From the NCBI GenBank assembly GCA_018613035.1, contig JAGGRA010000005.1, positions 1 to 64,000 of the forward strand: a stretch of 64,000 nt of DNA, read 5' to 3'. Positions 8,878 through 18,224 of the stretch are shown here, one piece after another. The notes below the pieces were generated by a model. That model worked only from the letters and a program-made list of their open reading frames with translations, made no database searches and was not told the DNA's origin. The DNA is from Pseudomonas sp. ISL-84 (GTDB lineage Bacteria; Bacillota; Bacilli; Bacillales; Cytobacillaceae). A program made the translations under genes and the position numbers. Every line of letters begins with the position of its first letter. The stretch's first letter is position 1.

Positions 8878-10947
8878 TTGGAGATTATAACGGATCAGCG
8901 TTTTCGAAAAACGATTAAATATTTGCGCGCTATACTCATTATTAGCTTAATAGGCATGGCTCTAACAGTCGTTATGATTGGGGGGATCCTGGTCTATGCA
9001 AAAATATTGGGCCCGCCGCCGCTCGCCGTTCCGCAATCCACTTTATTTTTTGCAGAGGATGGAACGGTAATTGGGGAAAGCCATAACGGTCAAAAGCGCT
9101 ATTGGGCACCTCTTGAAGATATAAGCCCCCATCTAATTGATGCGACTGTTTCGATTGAGGATAAGAATTTTTTCGACCACAATGGGTTCGATTATAAAAG
9201 AATCGCCGGCGCAGCTCTGGCTGATATCAAAGCGATGGCAAAGGTACAGGGTGCGAGCACCATCAGCCAGCAATATGCCCGCAATCTTTTTCTTGAACAC
9301 GAAAAAACCTGGAAGCGGAAAATACTTGAGGCATTCTATACCATCAGGCTTGAGATGAACTACACCAAGAAGGAGATCCTCGAAGGCTATTTAAATACGA
9401 TATATTACGGAAATGGCGCTTATGGGGCTCAGGCAGCCAGCCACTTTTATTTTGGAAAGGACGCAATTGATCTTACCCTGGCTGAGGCTGCGATTTTATC
9501 CGGAATTCCTAAGGGTCCTGGCATTTACTCGCCATTTGCATCAGCTGAAAAAGCAAACATGCGGCAAAAGGTTATTCTGCAAACGATGGTTAAAAACGGA
9601 ATAATCAGCCAGAAAGAAGCTGATAAAGCTGTTGCTGAAGAACTGAAACTTGTCGGTGAGCACCTTCACCCTAAATCAAAAACGGCGCCCTATTTCCAGG
9701 ACGCTGTCCGCAACGCGCTAAAAACACAGCTGAAGCTGGATGACCGGACGATTGAATTGGGAGGATTAAAGGTATACACCACTCTGGATCTGAAGGAACA
9801 AGAAATTGCGGAGGAAACAGTTGGTAAGCTTATGTCAAAAGACTCGGAGATTCAAGTTGGTTTTGTGGCCATGAATCCAAAAAACGGCTATGTTAAAGCA
9901 ATGGTCGGAGGAAGGAATTATGAGGAAAGCCCCTTTAACAGGGCAGTCCAGGCTGTCCGGCAGCCAGGATCAACGATAAAGCCGCTGTTGTATTATGCGG
10001 CCCTGGAGCAGGGTTTTACCCCTTCAACTCCGATTCGAAGCGAACAGACAACCTTCCGCTTTGAAGATGGCACACCCGATTATACACCGCATAATTTTAA
10101 CAGCAAATATGCGGATGATAATATAACAATGGCGCAGGCACTTGCCTTATCAGACAACGTCTATGCAGTAAAAACTCACTTGTTTTTAGGAGAGGAGACT
10201 CTCGTCAATACAGCCAAGAAATTTGGTATTACGTCGAAAATGGCAAAGGTTCCTTCCCTTGCACTTGGAACTTCCGGGGTAAGGGTCATTGAGCTGGCAA
10301 ACGCATACAGCATGTTTGCCAATGGCGGAAAAAAGGTATCCCCAGTCATGATTAAGCGCGTTGAAAACCATAAGGGCGAAGTCATCTATCAGCAGGAGCC
10401 CTTCCAAATGAAGGTTCTGCGGCCGGATCTTGCTTTTGTGATGACCCATATGATGACCGGAATCTTTGATCCGAAGCTAAATGGATATGCCCGCGTAACA
10501 GGGAGCACGGTGATTAACGACATGACACGCCCATACGCCGGAAAGTCGGGATCAACCGAAACAGACAGCTGGATGGCCGGCTTCACCCCCCAGCTAGTGA
10601 CGGCTGTATGGACTGGCTACGACAAAGGCCAAATGATTACGAACACAGTTGAAAAAACATATGCCAAGAACATATGGATCCGGTTTATGGAGGAAGCCCA
10701 TAAAGGAAAGCCTTCAAAAGCCTTTAAAGCGCCAAAGGGCACAGTTGGCGTCTATGTTGACCCTGCCAATGGAAAAATTGCTGCAGATAACTGCCCGGTC
10801 AAGCGCCTGACCTATTTCGCCGAAGGCACAGAACCGACGGAATACTGTACAGACCATTTAAACCACAAACAAGAGAAAGCACCTGAACAATCTGATAAGA
10901 AGCCGAAGACACCTTGGTATAAGAAATTATTCCAATGGGCTTCGTGA
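8878..10947 (+). CDS. pbpG: class A penicillin-binding protein (PBP2d type)
   Basis: This bifunctional peptidoglycan synthase has 689 residues. An N-terminal membrane anchor (about residues 20-50) leads into a GT51 glycosyltransferase with EDKNFFDHNG and GASTISQQYARN. The transpeptidase domain has STIK (active serine), SDN and KSG motifs. It acts outside the membrane; in B. subtilis it contributes to germ-cell-wall synthesis in the spore. A GTG at 8869 overlaps the GGGGGGTGA ribosome site, so the TTG at 8878 is preferred. Synteny with speE and ywhD supports the name. Confidence 0.93.
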   Translation: MEIITDQRFRKTIKYLRAILIISLIGMALTVVMIGGILVYAKILGPPPLAVPQSTLFFAEDGTVIGESHNGQKRYWAPLEDISPHLIDATVSIEDKNFFDHNGFDYKRIAGAALADIKAMAKVQGASTISQQYARNLFLEHEKTWKRKILEAFYTIRLEMNYTKKEILEGYLNTIYYGNGAYGAQAASHFYFGKDAIDLTLAEAAILSGIPKGPGIYSPFASAEKANMRQKVILQTMVKNGIISQKEADKAVAEELKLVGEHLHPKSKTAPYFQDAVRNALKTQLKLDDRTIELGGLKVYTTLDLKEQEIAEETVGKLMSKDSEIQVGFVAMNPKNGYVKAMVGGRNYEESPFNRAVQAVRQPGSTIKPLLYYAALEQGFTPSTPIRSEQTTFRFEDGTPDYTPHNFNSKYADDNITMAQALALSDNVYAVKTHLFLGEETLVNTAKKFGITSKMAKVPSLALGTSGVRVIELANAYSMFANGGKKVSPVMIKRVENHKGEVIYQQEPFQMKVLRPDLAFVMTHMMTGIFDPKLNGYARVTGSTVINDMTRPYAGKSGSTETDSWMAGFTPQLVTAVWTGYDKGQMITNTVEKTYAKNIWIRFMEEAHKGKPSKAFKAPKGTVGVYVDPANGKIAADNCPVKRLTYFAEGTEPTEYCTDHLNHKQEKAPEQSDKKPKTPWYKKLFQWAS

Positions 10948-10964
10948 TTATGATTACTGCTTTG

Positions 10965-11003
10965 ATGCCCGATCTTAGAATGAGATCGGGCATTTTTGAT
11001 TTT
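10965..11003 (+). terminator. terminator of pbpG
   Basis: An 11-bp perfect stem (10965-10975 with 10983-10993) is followed by TTTTGATTTTT. Confidence 0.9.
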
Positions 11004-11142
11004 TAATCAATCTTCCTGTTGAGCTTGAGAAAATTAGACCTTTCGTTTATTCCCTGGCCTTCCCGCTGAGCTCGCGCGCAAGATTTACTGCTTTGCGTTC
11101 ATTCTCGACTGTATACGCTTTGGCCGGCCACTATCGTCTCGT

Positions 11143-11280
11143 TTAGTTCCTTTCAGCTGGCTTCCCCTCCGAGTTCCGGCACTAATCACCACATTAGTTC
11201 CACTCATCAGGCTTTTCCTTCGACTACTGGCAGTACTCATTAGTTCCACTCAGCCCGACTTTTCCCTAAAATTAGTCACT
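11143..11280. repeat. irregular TTAGTTCC keyword repeats
   Basis: TTAGTTCC occurs at 11143, 11194 and 11240, with partial copies at 11171 (GAGTTCC) and 11272 (TTAGTCAC). Spacing is irregular, unlike the 21-nt arrays elsewhere. This is the only structure I see in the 11004-11296 gap between convergent genes. Confidence 0.35.
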
Positions 11281-11296
11281 AACCTCTTCAAAATTG

Positions 11297-11330
11297 AAAA
11301 ACCCCGGGGTCCGAATCCCGGGGTTTTTCG
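11297..11330. terminator. bidirectional terminator between pbpG and ywhD
   Basis: AAAAACCCCGGG pairs with CCCGGGGTTTTT around an 8-nt loop; it can act on both strands. The 11331-11456 stretch that follows shows nothing else. Confidence 0.85.
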
Positions 11331-11456
11331 TGTCCTAGTGCTATATTGTGCCTTCACACTGTTAAATAGTTTACTTTTTTTATGGGAATTGTACAAGTAG
11401 TTAGAAAACCACGTCAACAAACTGTCACAAATTCGTCACAAATTTAAGCTTTTTCT

Positions 11457-11969
11457 CTAATTCGCTTGTAAATCTGATTTTAGTTGCTCCGCCGATCTTT
11501 CCCACATGCCAGCGTCATGGTTCTTTAAAAATTCTACCAGCACTCCCTTGGACTTCTCATCCATGTGGTTAACGATAATCTGTCTTTTAATAGATTTATC
11601 CATTCGGTTAACATGCTCTGGAAGCGATTTGTAACCTCTGCGGATTTCTCTGTCAACCGTCATTTCGCATGCTGTCACACCTGCATAATAGGGGCCGCCC
11701 TCTTTTCGGTCAATGGTTACCCAAATCAGCCAGTAGGGCTTTCCGTTAGGGACCTCCTCCTTATTTGGAAGGAACTTGATTCCCTTTTCAACCGGGCTTC
11801 TGGCATGCATCGCGCCAACTTCAATTGAAGCCTCGCCTTCATCTACATTAATGATCACCGGCGTCACATTATCAAGACTGAGGGTACCGACACCGAAGCC
11901 TCCATGCCCATCAGTAGGGTCGTTTTTTATAATATTAAAATCAACTTTCTTCTTCTTTTTTTCTTCCAT
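11457..11969 (-). CDS. ywhD: YwhD family protein
   Basis: This 170-residue protein matches YwhD by sequence pattern and by position between pbpG and ywhC. Recognisable segments are the lysine-rich N-terminus, DPTDGHGGFGVGTLSLDN, and a C-terminal half rich in charged helices. It has no signal peptide or membrane segment, so it should be cytoplasmic. Function is unknown. AGGAGG precedes the ATG at a normal distance. It follows ywhC on the minus strand and probably shares its transcript. Confidence 0.85.
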   Translation of the reverse strand: MEEKKKKKVDFNIIKNDPTDGHGGFGVGTLSLDNVTPVIINVDEGEASIEVGAMHARSPVEKGIKFLPNKEEVPNGKPYWLIWVTIDRKEGGPYYAGVTACEMTVDREIRRGYKSLPEHVNRMDKSIKRQIIVNHMDEKSKGVLVEFLKNHDAGMWERSAEQLKSDLQAN

Positions 11970-12013
11970 GTTTAAATCCTCCTAAGCAAGTTTAATCTCA
12001 AAGTTTTAACTCA

Positions 12014-12673
12014 TTATGTCATAAATAGTTCGTAGAAAAAATCATTTAATCCGCTCGCCAGCACCGGCAAAACGGTGTTGAAAATTGGCTGTATCGTGTA
12101 TTGGTCCAGCGGCGTAATCACTAGAATGAGGAAAATAACAGAGCCGTACGCTTCAAATTGGGTAATCTTCGGGCGAATATGGGCGGGAGCCAGATCCTTG
12201 ATAATCCTATAGCCATCAAGCGGCGGGAACGGCAAAAGATTAAATACAAACAGCACTAAATTTAACTGGATAAAAATATTTAAAAAGTCCGCAACAAATG
12301 ATGGAAACGATGCCGCTAACCCTGTTCCAGCCAGCATATACCAGATAAAAAAGCCGAGAACAGCCATCACCAGATTGGACAGCGGTCCTGCAATTGAGAC
12401 TGATATGCCCGCCAGCTTTGGTTTCTTAAAAAAGAATCGATTAACCGGAACGGGCCTGGCCCAGCCAAAACCAGCAATAAAAATCAGGATAGTCCCGATT
12501 GGATCCAAATGCTGCATGGGATTCAATGTTAATCTGCCCTGTTTCTGTGCGGTCGGATCTCCGAATTTGTAGGCAACATAAGCATGGGCAAACTCATGGA
12601 CCGTAAAGGCAATCATCAACGTTACAGCAACATAGGGAATCTCCCTGAGAGAAAACGCCAGAAATTGTTCCAA
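12014..12673 (-). CDS. ywhC: site-2-protease family (M50) membrane metalloprotease
   Basis: The 219-residue integral membrane zinc protease has HEFAH near residue 30 and the third zinc-ligand motif NLLPFPPLDG in the C-terminal half, plus the GFGWARPVPVN segment typical of this S2P subgroup. It has about five or six membrane segments and should cleave substrates in the membrane; none is known. The frame is open upstream, but a TTG at 12673 has GGGAG nine bases before it and aligns with the B. subtilis start, so it is preferred. Confidence 0.88.
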   Translation of the reverse strand: MEQFLAFSLREIPYVAVTLMIAFTVHEFAHAYVAYKFGDPTAQKQGRLTLNPMQHLDPIGTILIFIAGFGWARPVPVNRFFFKKPKLAGISVSIAGPLSNLVMAVLGFFIWYMLAGTGLAASFPSFVADFLNIFIQLNLVLFVFNLLPFPPLDGYRIIKDLAPAHIRPKITQFEAYGSVIFLILVITPLDQYTIQPIFNTVLPVLASGLNDFFYELFMT

Positions 12674-12913
12674 AAGCCAAAACTCCCTCTCCTGCCGGCA
12701 AAATGATGGCACTCATCAGCCAAGCAGCTTTTATATATTTTTATTTTTTGCCAAGATCTACTACATACTATGTACGAAAAGCCCCTGCTATTTCTTATTA
12801 CCTAAAAGTATACATGAACACCGCACCAAAGGGAAAGAACGTGCAGTCAGGCTTGCACATTGCGAAAAAATATGGAAAACTACAATCAGTAAAATAAGAG
12901 GAGGTAATACAAA

Positions 12914-13099
12914 ATGCCATACGTAACAGTAAAAATGCTGGAAGGCCGTTCCGAGGAACAAAAAAAGGCGCTTGTAGAAAAAGTAACAGATGCAGTGAAC
13001 GAAACAACTGGTGCTTCCAAGGATAAAATTGTCGTATTTATCGAGGAAATGTCCAAAAACCACTATGCAATTGGCGGCAAGCGTTTCAGCGACGAATAA
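12914..13099 (+). CDS. ywhB: 4-oxalocrotonate tautomerase family enzyme
   Basis: A 61-residue tautomerase whose catalytic proline becomes the N-terminal residue after methionine removal (MPYVTVKMLEGR). The fold is beta-alpha-beta and the family assembles as hexamers. Lys/Arg residues at positions 11-12 and the GGKRFSD tail are family features. The physiological substrate is unknown; B. subtilis YwhB has promiscuous tautomerase activity. AGGAGGT lies just upstream. Synteny with ywhC supports the name. Confidence 0.9.
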   Translation: MPYVTVKMLEGRSEEQKKALVEKVTDAVNETTGASKDKIVVFIEEMSKNHYAIGGKRFSDE

Positions 13100-13118
13100 A
13101 TTCTGGATTATTTTATTA

Positions 13119-13174
13119 AAAAGGCAGTTTCCCATTGAAAAATATTCTTTTTCAGTGGGAACTGCCCTTTTTTA
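13119..13174. terminator. long bidirectional terminator after ywhB
   Basis: A stem of about 20 bp (13123-13142 with 13147-13166) is followed by six Ts; the A-run on the other side makes it usable in reverse. Confidence 0.85.
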
Positions 13175-13201
13175 TGAAAATTATTAAGTTTAAATAGATT
13201 T

Positions 13202-13294
13202 CTCTGCGTATAGCTACCATTTATCTGCACATAGAAATTTTTCTCTGCGTATAGATCTGATTTCTCTGCACATAAGATTTTTTCTCTGCGTATA
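13202..13294. repeat. phased keyword array, CTGCGTATA/CTGCACATA every 20-21 nt
   Basis: TCTGC starts at 13203, 13224, 13244, 13265 and 13285 (spacings 21, 20, 21, 20). Odd copies continue GTATAG and even copies ACATAG/ACATAA, so two variants alternate. The array lies between the ywhB terminator and the convergent ywgA. Confidence 0.8.
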
Positions 13295-13323
13295 GGTCTC
13301 TTAACCACAAAAAAGCCAGGCAT

Positions 13324-13833
13324 TTAATGCTGCCCAGCTTTTTCTCTTAAGCTTTCAATATATTGATAGGCCTGCTCCACTTCTTCGTCTGTGTAGCGCT
13401 GTTTGCTTTTTAGTGTAAAAACCTTTTCTTTAACTTCTTCTTTTGGAAGGTCATTAAAATAAAGGACAGTTGAGACAAGCTCAAGGAATCTTGCATTTTG
13501 GCCGTTCATATCCATTAGGCAGTTCTGCAGGCTAGGCATTTCCACTTCATTAACAGTCAAGAATTCCTTGCCTGTTTCTGTGAGTGTATACCGATACTGG
13601 TAGTAGCCGCCTTTTTTCTCTTTCACTTCGTTTAAAAACCCCATATTGCAAAGCTCTTCGACCCTTAAAGTGAGCTCTTCGGAATAAGGGCCATAAAAGT
13701 GAAATTGGAATCTTTCCTGAAAAGGAAATGCGATGTTCTTGGCGATATAAATCATTTTCTGCAGCTTTTTCCGTCCCACAATTTCTTCAGAGACTGCAAT
13801 GGCATGCATTAATTTGGCGTGATCCTTTAACAA
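13324..13833 (-). CDS. ywgA: YwgA family protein
   Basis: The 169-residue protein matches YwgA: GRKKLQKMIYIAK, FHFYGPYSEELTLRVEELCNMGF and YRYTLTETGKEFL. The latter half looks like a winged-helix fold, and a charged helical tail ends it. No experimental function is known. Translation starts at TTG (13833) with GGAGATGA upstream. It sits directly downstream of ywfO on the minus strand, as in B. subtilis. Confidence 0.85.
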   Translation of the reverse strand: MLKDHAKLMHAIAVSEEIVGRKKLQKMIYIAKNIAFPFQERFQFHFYGPYSEELTLRVEELCNMGFLNEVKEKKGGYYQYRYTLTETGKEFLTVNEVEMPSLQNCLMDMNGQNARFLELVSTVLYFNDLPKEEVKEKVFTLKSKQRYTDEEVEQAYQYIESLREKAGQH

Positions 13834-13898
13834 AGCTCTTCATCTCCTACTCCGTTTTTTCCCGTATCTATAGAAAATCAAATGGACTTTATGCAGTC

Positions 13899-15200
13899 TT
13901 AATCGATTTCCAGCAGCATTCTGATTTGTTTTTTTATATTCGGCTTTTTGCTGTCGTCTGAAATAAAGTCAGCCGGAAAATACAGCTTATGGTCTGTTCT
14001 GCGTTTACCCGAAATGGCATCAACGATCTCCGATTCACGGGAAAGCTCGCGGATATCCCCATTTTTCAGCAGCAAATGAATGGGCAATCTTTCTTCTTCC
14101 TCACCTGGCCGGTAAAAGTCATAAGGCAAGTCTGATGACGAATCAACAACCAGATAATATTCCGGGTCAATGCCTGCTTTTTTAAATAAAGCGGACAACT
14201 CAGCCAGCTTCTTATACTCTTTTGCAGGATCAAATTCCACATATTTATATAGATTCCGGTCCATAAAGCGGCAGCAGAGATCTCTCAGGACGGGATCCTC
14301 TTCCTCCTGCCACATCTGGAAATAATAAAGAATAATAGCTTCATCAAGCTTTATATAATCTTCAAGTGTGATCTCACCGCTGAATAATGAATAAAAATGG
14401 ATGGGATCGTATTTAAACGTATAATTTTGTCCGTGCAAATCTTTGGCACGATGCAGAATTTTGGTCAGGATAACCTCTGCACTGCGGGTAACCGGGTGGA
14501 AATACACCTGCCAATACATCTGGTACCGGCTCATAATATAATCTTCCACTGCATGCATTCCGCTCTGCTTAATCACTACCTGGTCCTCACGCGGCCTCAT
14601 GACACGCAAGATCCGCTCCATATCAAAATGGCCGTAGCTGACACCGGTAAAATAAGCATCTCTTTGCAGATAATCCATTCGGTCTGCGTCAATCTGGCTT
14701 GAAATCAGGCTGACGACCAGCTTATTTTTGGAGGTTTTGGCAATCACCTCTGCTACCTTTTCAGGAAAATCGGAACTCACCTTTGTAAGCACCTGATTAA
14801 CCTCGGTATCACCAAGAATAATTGCTCTTGTATAATGCTCATGGTCGAGGTCAAATACTTTTTCGAAGGAATGTGAAAACGGGCCATGCCCCAAATCGTG
14901 GAGAAGTGCCGCGCATAATGAGAGGAGGCGTTCTTCTTCATTCCATTCCGGCCTGCCGATAAACACATCATCAGCTATTCGCCGTACAATCTCGTAAACT
15001 CCGAGCGAGTGGTTAAAACGGCTATGCTCAGCACCATGGAAGGTTAAGTAGGTTGTTCCAAGCTGTTTAATTCTTCTAAGGCGCTGAAACTCCTTTGTTC
15101 CTATCAAATCCCAAATGACTCTGTCCCTGACGTGTATGTAACGGTGGACGGGATCTTTAAATACCTTTTCCTCGCTTAACTTTTCCGCCGAATATGCCAT
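13899..15200 (-). CDS. ywfO: HD-domain phosphohydrolase (YwfO, dNTPase-like)
   Basis: This 433-residue HD-superfamily enzyme resembles dGTP/dNTP triphosphohydrolases of the SAMHD1 type. Metal-binding residues appear as HSRFNHSLG, LLHDLGHGPFSHSFE and the distant QIDADRMDYLQRD. It should hydrolyse a (d)NTP in the cytoplasm; the exact substrate is not known here. GGAGGG precedes the ATG. The C-terminal third is variable and may carry allosteric contacts. Confidence 0.88.
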   Translation of the reverse strand: MAYSAEKLSEEKVFKDPVHRYIHVRDRVIWDLIGTKEFQRLRRIKQLGTTYLTFHGAEHSRFNHSLGVYEIVRRIADDVFIGRPEWNEEERLLSLCAALLHDLGHGPFSHSFEKVFDLDHEHYTRAIILGDTEVNQVLTKVSSDFPEKVAEVIAKTSKNKLVVSLISSQIDADRMDYLQRDAYFTGVSYGHFDMERILRVMRPREDQVVIKQSGMHAVEDYIMSRYQMYWQVYFHPVTRSAEVILTKILHRAKDLHGQNYTFKYDPIHFYSLFSGEITLEDYIKLDEAIILYYFQMWQEEEDPVLRDLCCRFMDRNLYKYVEFDPAKEYKKLAELSALFKKAGIDPEYYLVVDSSSDLPYDFYRPGEEEERLPIHLLLKNGDIRELSRESEIVDAISGKRRTDHKLYFPADFISDDSKKPNIKKQIRMLLEID

Positions 15201-15204
15201 CTTT

Positions 15205-15330
15205 TCCCTCCGCTTATGTCTGTGTTCCGCTCCGAGCGCGATCGGCCCGATATCTTAAAGCCCGCTGGGATGCGGGTTAAGCAGACGCTGCCACAGGCGT
15301 GGCGTCGTTAGTCTGCATTCCTTTATGAGC
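15205..15330. repeat. structured interspersed element upstream of ywfO
   Basis: The segment holds several nested stems: GCAGAC/GTCTGC enclosing GACGCCAC/GTGGCAGCGTC, CCCGC/GCGGG, and GAGCGCTC arms at the ends. It is much more GC-rich than its surroundings and has no ORF. It looks like a Bacillaceae intergenic repeat or small structured RNA; only one copy is in this window. The rest of the gap to 15533 is AT-rich and holds the ywfO promoter region. Confidence 0.4.
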
Positions 15331-15533
15331 GCTCTCCGCTTTTATAACCTGTTATTATTATATCCCGATTACTATCCCAATTCATCACAAAATTCCCCGT
15401 TATTCATAGCCATTCGACAGGAACCGCATGACAGCAATCATCTATGCCCAAAAATATTTTTCGACTTTTTCAAAAATAACAATAAGCTGTCCATTCTATC
15501 TCTTTACCAAATGGGAGCCCAAGATAAACTTGG

Positions 15534-15577
15534 GCAAAAATAAAAATCACCTAAGGACAAAAGTCAAAAGGCGATTT
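15534..15577 (-). terminator. terminator of the DUF1450 gene
   Basis: AAATCACCT (15544-15552) pairs with AGGCGATTT (15569-15577); an A-rich run before it gives a minus-strand T-tract. The stem overlaps the stop codon. Confidence 0.7.
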
Positions 15578-15800
15578 ATTTTTTCAGCTTCTTATTAATT
15601 TTCTCCATCAATTCCTCTTCCGTTAATGCGGCAAGGGGACGGTTATTGACGAAAGCAAATGTCTTTTTTCGGCCTGGTCCGCAATAGGACTGGCAGCCGA
15701 TATCAATTTTAGCGTCAGGATCTATTTCTTTCAAACGCGGTATAAGTGTTTTTAGGTTTACTGCCTGACAATCGTCGCAAACACGAAATTCGTTTGCCAT
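15576..15800 (-). CDS. DUF1450 family small cysteine protein
   Basis: The 74-residue protein has a CDDC motif near the N-terminus and [21 protein letters not shown], the DUF1450 signature. The family is thioredoxin/2Fe-2S-ferredoxin-like in fold. A redox or metal role is possible but unproven. GAAAGGG lies upstream of the ATG. It stands alone with its own terminator. Confidence 0.85.
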   Translation of the reverse strand: MANEFRVCDDCQAVNLKTLIPRLKEIDPDAKIDIGCQSYCGPGRKKTFAFVNNRPLAALTEEELMEKINKKLKK

Positions 15801-15858
15801 TCTATTACAACCCTTTCTGCGGTCTAACTTTTATTTTAAATAATAGCTCTGTCAAACT

Positions 15859-15991
15859 TAATTGTTGATTTCCGCTGCAGGCACCTGCAGGCTAGCTTTT
15901 CCCGCTGGACACGTTGCTAAAGCACCCCCGAATTAACAAGCCGAAGGAAATGCAAATGCATTTTCGAGAATCTCGCGCTTTCCGCCCAATC
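15859..15991 (-). repeat. degenerate copy of the 235-bp Bacillaceae repeat
   Basis: Its ends, GTTGATTTCCGC with GGCAC at one side and GAAAATGC-rich TTTTCGAGAATCTCGCGC...TTCCGC at the other, match the longer copies at 21694-21931 and 54272-54504, but the middle is deleted or diverged. Orientation equals the copy at 21694. Between 15992 and 16333 I see only AT-rich sequence. Confidence 0.5.
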
Positions 15992-16333
15992 TGCTCGATG
16001 CTAATTAAAAACAGCCTCTATAGCAGGAAATTTCCTTATTAAAGCATGTCCGATGCACGGTATTTCTATTCAAGTAAGGACTGAATAGCAAACACCCTGC
16101 CTAACTGCTACAGGCTATTTTAAATCTTATCCGGCAGCTTTGCAAGCTGTAATCATTAACTTGGGTGGTGTATCTTACTAATCTTCATAAAACCGCCATA
16201 CGTATCTAGCGAAAACTAATTTTTCAAAAAATCTACTATCCTTTTAATCACCTTTGTATAAAATCTGACAAGTTTGTCCATCCTTTAACTAAGGCAAGAA
16301 CAAAATGTTAAAGAAATAGGGAGTTGAGGATGA

Positions 16334-17092
16334 ATGAAAGTACGTCAGGACGCATGGACAGACGAAAATGATTTATTGCTAGCTGAAACAGTATTAAGGC
16401 ATGTCAGGGAAGGCAGTACACAATTAAATGCTTTTGAAGAGGTTGGAGATAAGCTGAACCGCACTTCTGCAGCTTGCGGATTCCGCTGGAACGCGGTTGT
16501 AAGGCATCAATACGAAAAAGCGCTTCAGCTTGCAAAGAAACAGCGCAAGCAAAGACAAAGAATGCTAGGCAAAGAACAGGGAGGCAAGAAGAAACTCTTA
16601 TACTCTCCGCCAGTGCCTACTATGCAGGAAGTTGAAGCAGCACCCGTTGTGTCAAATACAATAGTGCCGCCATCCCCTGCAGACTTTTATGAAGAGCGGA
16701 CAGAGAATGAAACAGCCGAAAGAACAGAAGCCGTATCATCCTATACATCCACTTACTCGGAACCAGCTTATACGGCTCCTGCCCAATTGGATTTGGATAG
16801 CGTCATTTCATATTTGCAAACATTAAATCACTCTGGCATTCAGCTTGATATACTAAAAAATGAGAATGAAAGATTGAAGCGCGAAAACGCAGATCTTAGA
16901 AGCCGTAACCAGGAGCTGGAAAGCAAGATCAGCGAGCTGGAGGAAAATACAGTAACCATTCAGGAAGATTACGAGACACTTATGAAAATCATGAACAGAG
17001 CGCGCAATTTTGTTCTATTTGACGAAGAAGACAGACCGGCCTCCAAGTTTAAAATGGACCGAAATGGCAATTTGGAGAGAGTAGCTGAATAG
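16334..17092 (+). CDS. rsfA: RsfA family prespore transcription regulator
   Basis: This 252-residue regulator starts with a Myb/SANT-like DNA-binding domain ([20 protein letters not shown], then [15 protein letters not shown]) and carries a coiled coil around residues 175-215 ([22 protein letters not shown]). In B. subtilis RsfA tunes SigF-dependent genes in the prespore. The middle region is low-complexity, rich in Pro, Ser, Thr and Glu. A GTTGAGG ribosome site lies before the ATG. Position between the ywfO cluster and lipL agrees with B. subtilis. Confidence 0.9.
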   Translation: MKVRQDAWTDENDLLLAETVLRHVREGSTQLNAFEEVGDKLNRTSAACGFRWNAVVRHQYEKALQLAKKQRKQRQRMLGKEQGGKKKLLYSPPVPTMQEVEAAPVVSNTIVPPSPADFYEERTENETAERTEAVSSYTSTYSEPAYTAPAQLDLDSVISYLQTLNHSGIQLDILKNENERLKRENADLRSRNQELESKISELEENTVTIQEDYETLMKIMNRARNFVLFDEEDRPASKFKMDRNGNLERVAE

Positions 17093-17215
17093 AAAAGCGG
17101 AAGCGCCTTGCCCACCCCCGACAAGCACAAGACGAGCCTTCCGGAAAGGCGTCCTTTGCCTTTTTGGGAGGATTGGATTGTGACCTCGAGGGGGTAGGCG
17201 CTGGAGCTAGACAAA
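17093..17215. repeat. GGAAGCGCC...GGCGCTGGAGCTAGAC interspersed repeat
   Basis: The element starts AGCGGAAGCGCC and ends GGCGCTGGAGCTAGAC, so its ends pair (GCGCC/GGCGC). It is GC-rich and non-coding. A shorter relative lies at 32838-32890. It follows rsfA by one base. Confidence 0.7.
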
Positions 17216-17301
17216 TATCAACGTTCACATTTTTCCTTATTTTATAGAAAAAGCTTCCGGTCTTCAGGAGAAGGAGAAAATGGCAGCAATGCCCCATTTA
17301 G

Positions 17302-17338
17302 AAAAGCCGTTAACCACTGTGGTTTACGGCTTTTCTTT
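17302..17338. terminator. terminator between rsfA and lipL
   Basis: AAAAGCCGTTAACC (17302-17315) pairs with GGTTTACGGCTTTT (17321-17334). It acts on both convergent genes. Confidence 0.85.
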
Positions 17339-18176
17339 ATTCACCCAATACCTTCTCGTTCCGTTCTGTGACCCGATGATAATAAGCTTCAAATAAACTC
17401 GCTTCATCCTCTGTCAGCTGACCTGCATAAAGGCGGCCTGATTTACTTTTTAAAGCCTGCAAAAAGCGCAGCATCACATCCTGGACGGTTAGCTCTGTAT
17501 CAAGCAATTCTGATAGAGAAGCCATAACAGCCGGCTGGATTTCAGGATATTGAAATTTTGTTTGTTCGCCCCTTCTGGAAAGAGCATAGAATTCCCCAAT
17601 CAAATTCGCCCGCTCACTGCCGCTGCCATTCACCCCAAGGTAAATTTGCACCGCTACCCCATTGCGGAGACGCCTTTGTGATATGCCGGCAAACTTTTGC
17701 CCGCCTATACTTAAATCATAGCTTCCCGGGCAGTAGGACCCAACAATCTCTTTGGCTTCTATCTCTTTATTAAAATCGGAAAACATCTCTTTTATCAGCA
17801 TCCACATCGCGTCATATCCCCGGTTAATATCTATGCCTTTTTCGTTTTCCGGAAAAATCAGCGATATATTCAGGACACCTTCGTCCAGGACTACAGCCAG
17901 CCCGCCAGAATTCCGGACGATAACCTGATAGCCCTGGCTTTTTAAAAAGTCAATTCCCTCAGGTAAACAAGGAAGCCTGGTATCCTGAATGCCGAGCACT
18001 ATGGTATTATGGTGGACCCATGTCCTCGCAGTCGCGGGCGCCGCACCAGACCCGACAGAAGCACAAAGCGTATCATCCATCCCGAATGAGTGCAGGGCAT
18101 TTAAATGGACAGCCAATGCAGACTGGTCAATGACTCTCCACTCCTCCTGCTTCAGTAAATCTTGTGCCAAATTCAT
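17337..18176 (-). CDS. lipL: octanoyl-[GcvH]:protein N-octanoyltransferase
   Basis: The 279-residue amidotransferase moves octanoyl groups from GcvH to E2 subunits in lipoic acid assembly. The catalytic cysteine is in [10 protein letters not shown] and the lipoyl-binding core has [17 protein letters not shown] and [12 protein letters not shown]. It replaces LplA/LipB logic in Bacillus. GGGG-rich sequence precedes the ATG. It sits between rsfA and pta, as ywfL does in B. subtilis. Confidence 0.93.
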   Translation of the reverse strand: MNLAQDLLKQEEWRVIDQSALAVHLNALHSFGMDDTLCASVGSGAAPATARTWVHHNTIVLGIQDTRLPCLPEGIDFLKSQGYQVIVRNSGGLAVVLDEGVLNISLIFPENEKGIDINRGYDAMWMLIKEMFSDFNKEIEAKEIVGSYCPGSYDLSIGGQKFAGISQRRLRNGVAVQIYLGVNGSGSERANLIGEFYALSRRGEQTKFQYPEIQPAVMASLSELLDTELTVQDVMLRFLQALKSKSGRLYAGQLTEDEASLFEAYYHRVTERNEKVLGE

Positions 18177-18224
18177 CTACTTTGATCCCCTTTTCCCGAT
18201 ATTCCTAGTCAAAAACACGCTTAT

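Noticed and set aside
15515-15535. GCCCAAG/CTTGGGC hairpin as terminator of the DUF1450 gene
   Set aside because: No T-tract follows on the relevant strand; the stem at 15544-15577 with its A/T run is the better terminator.
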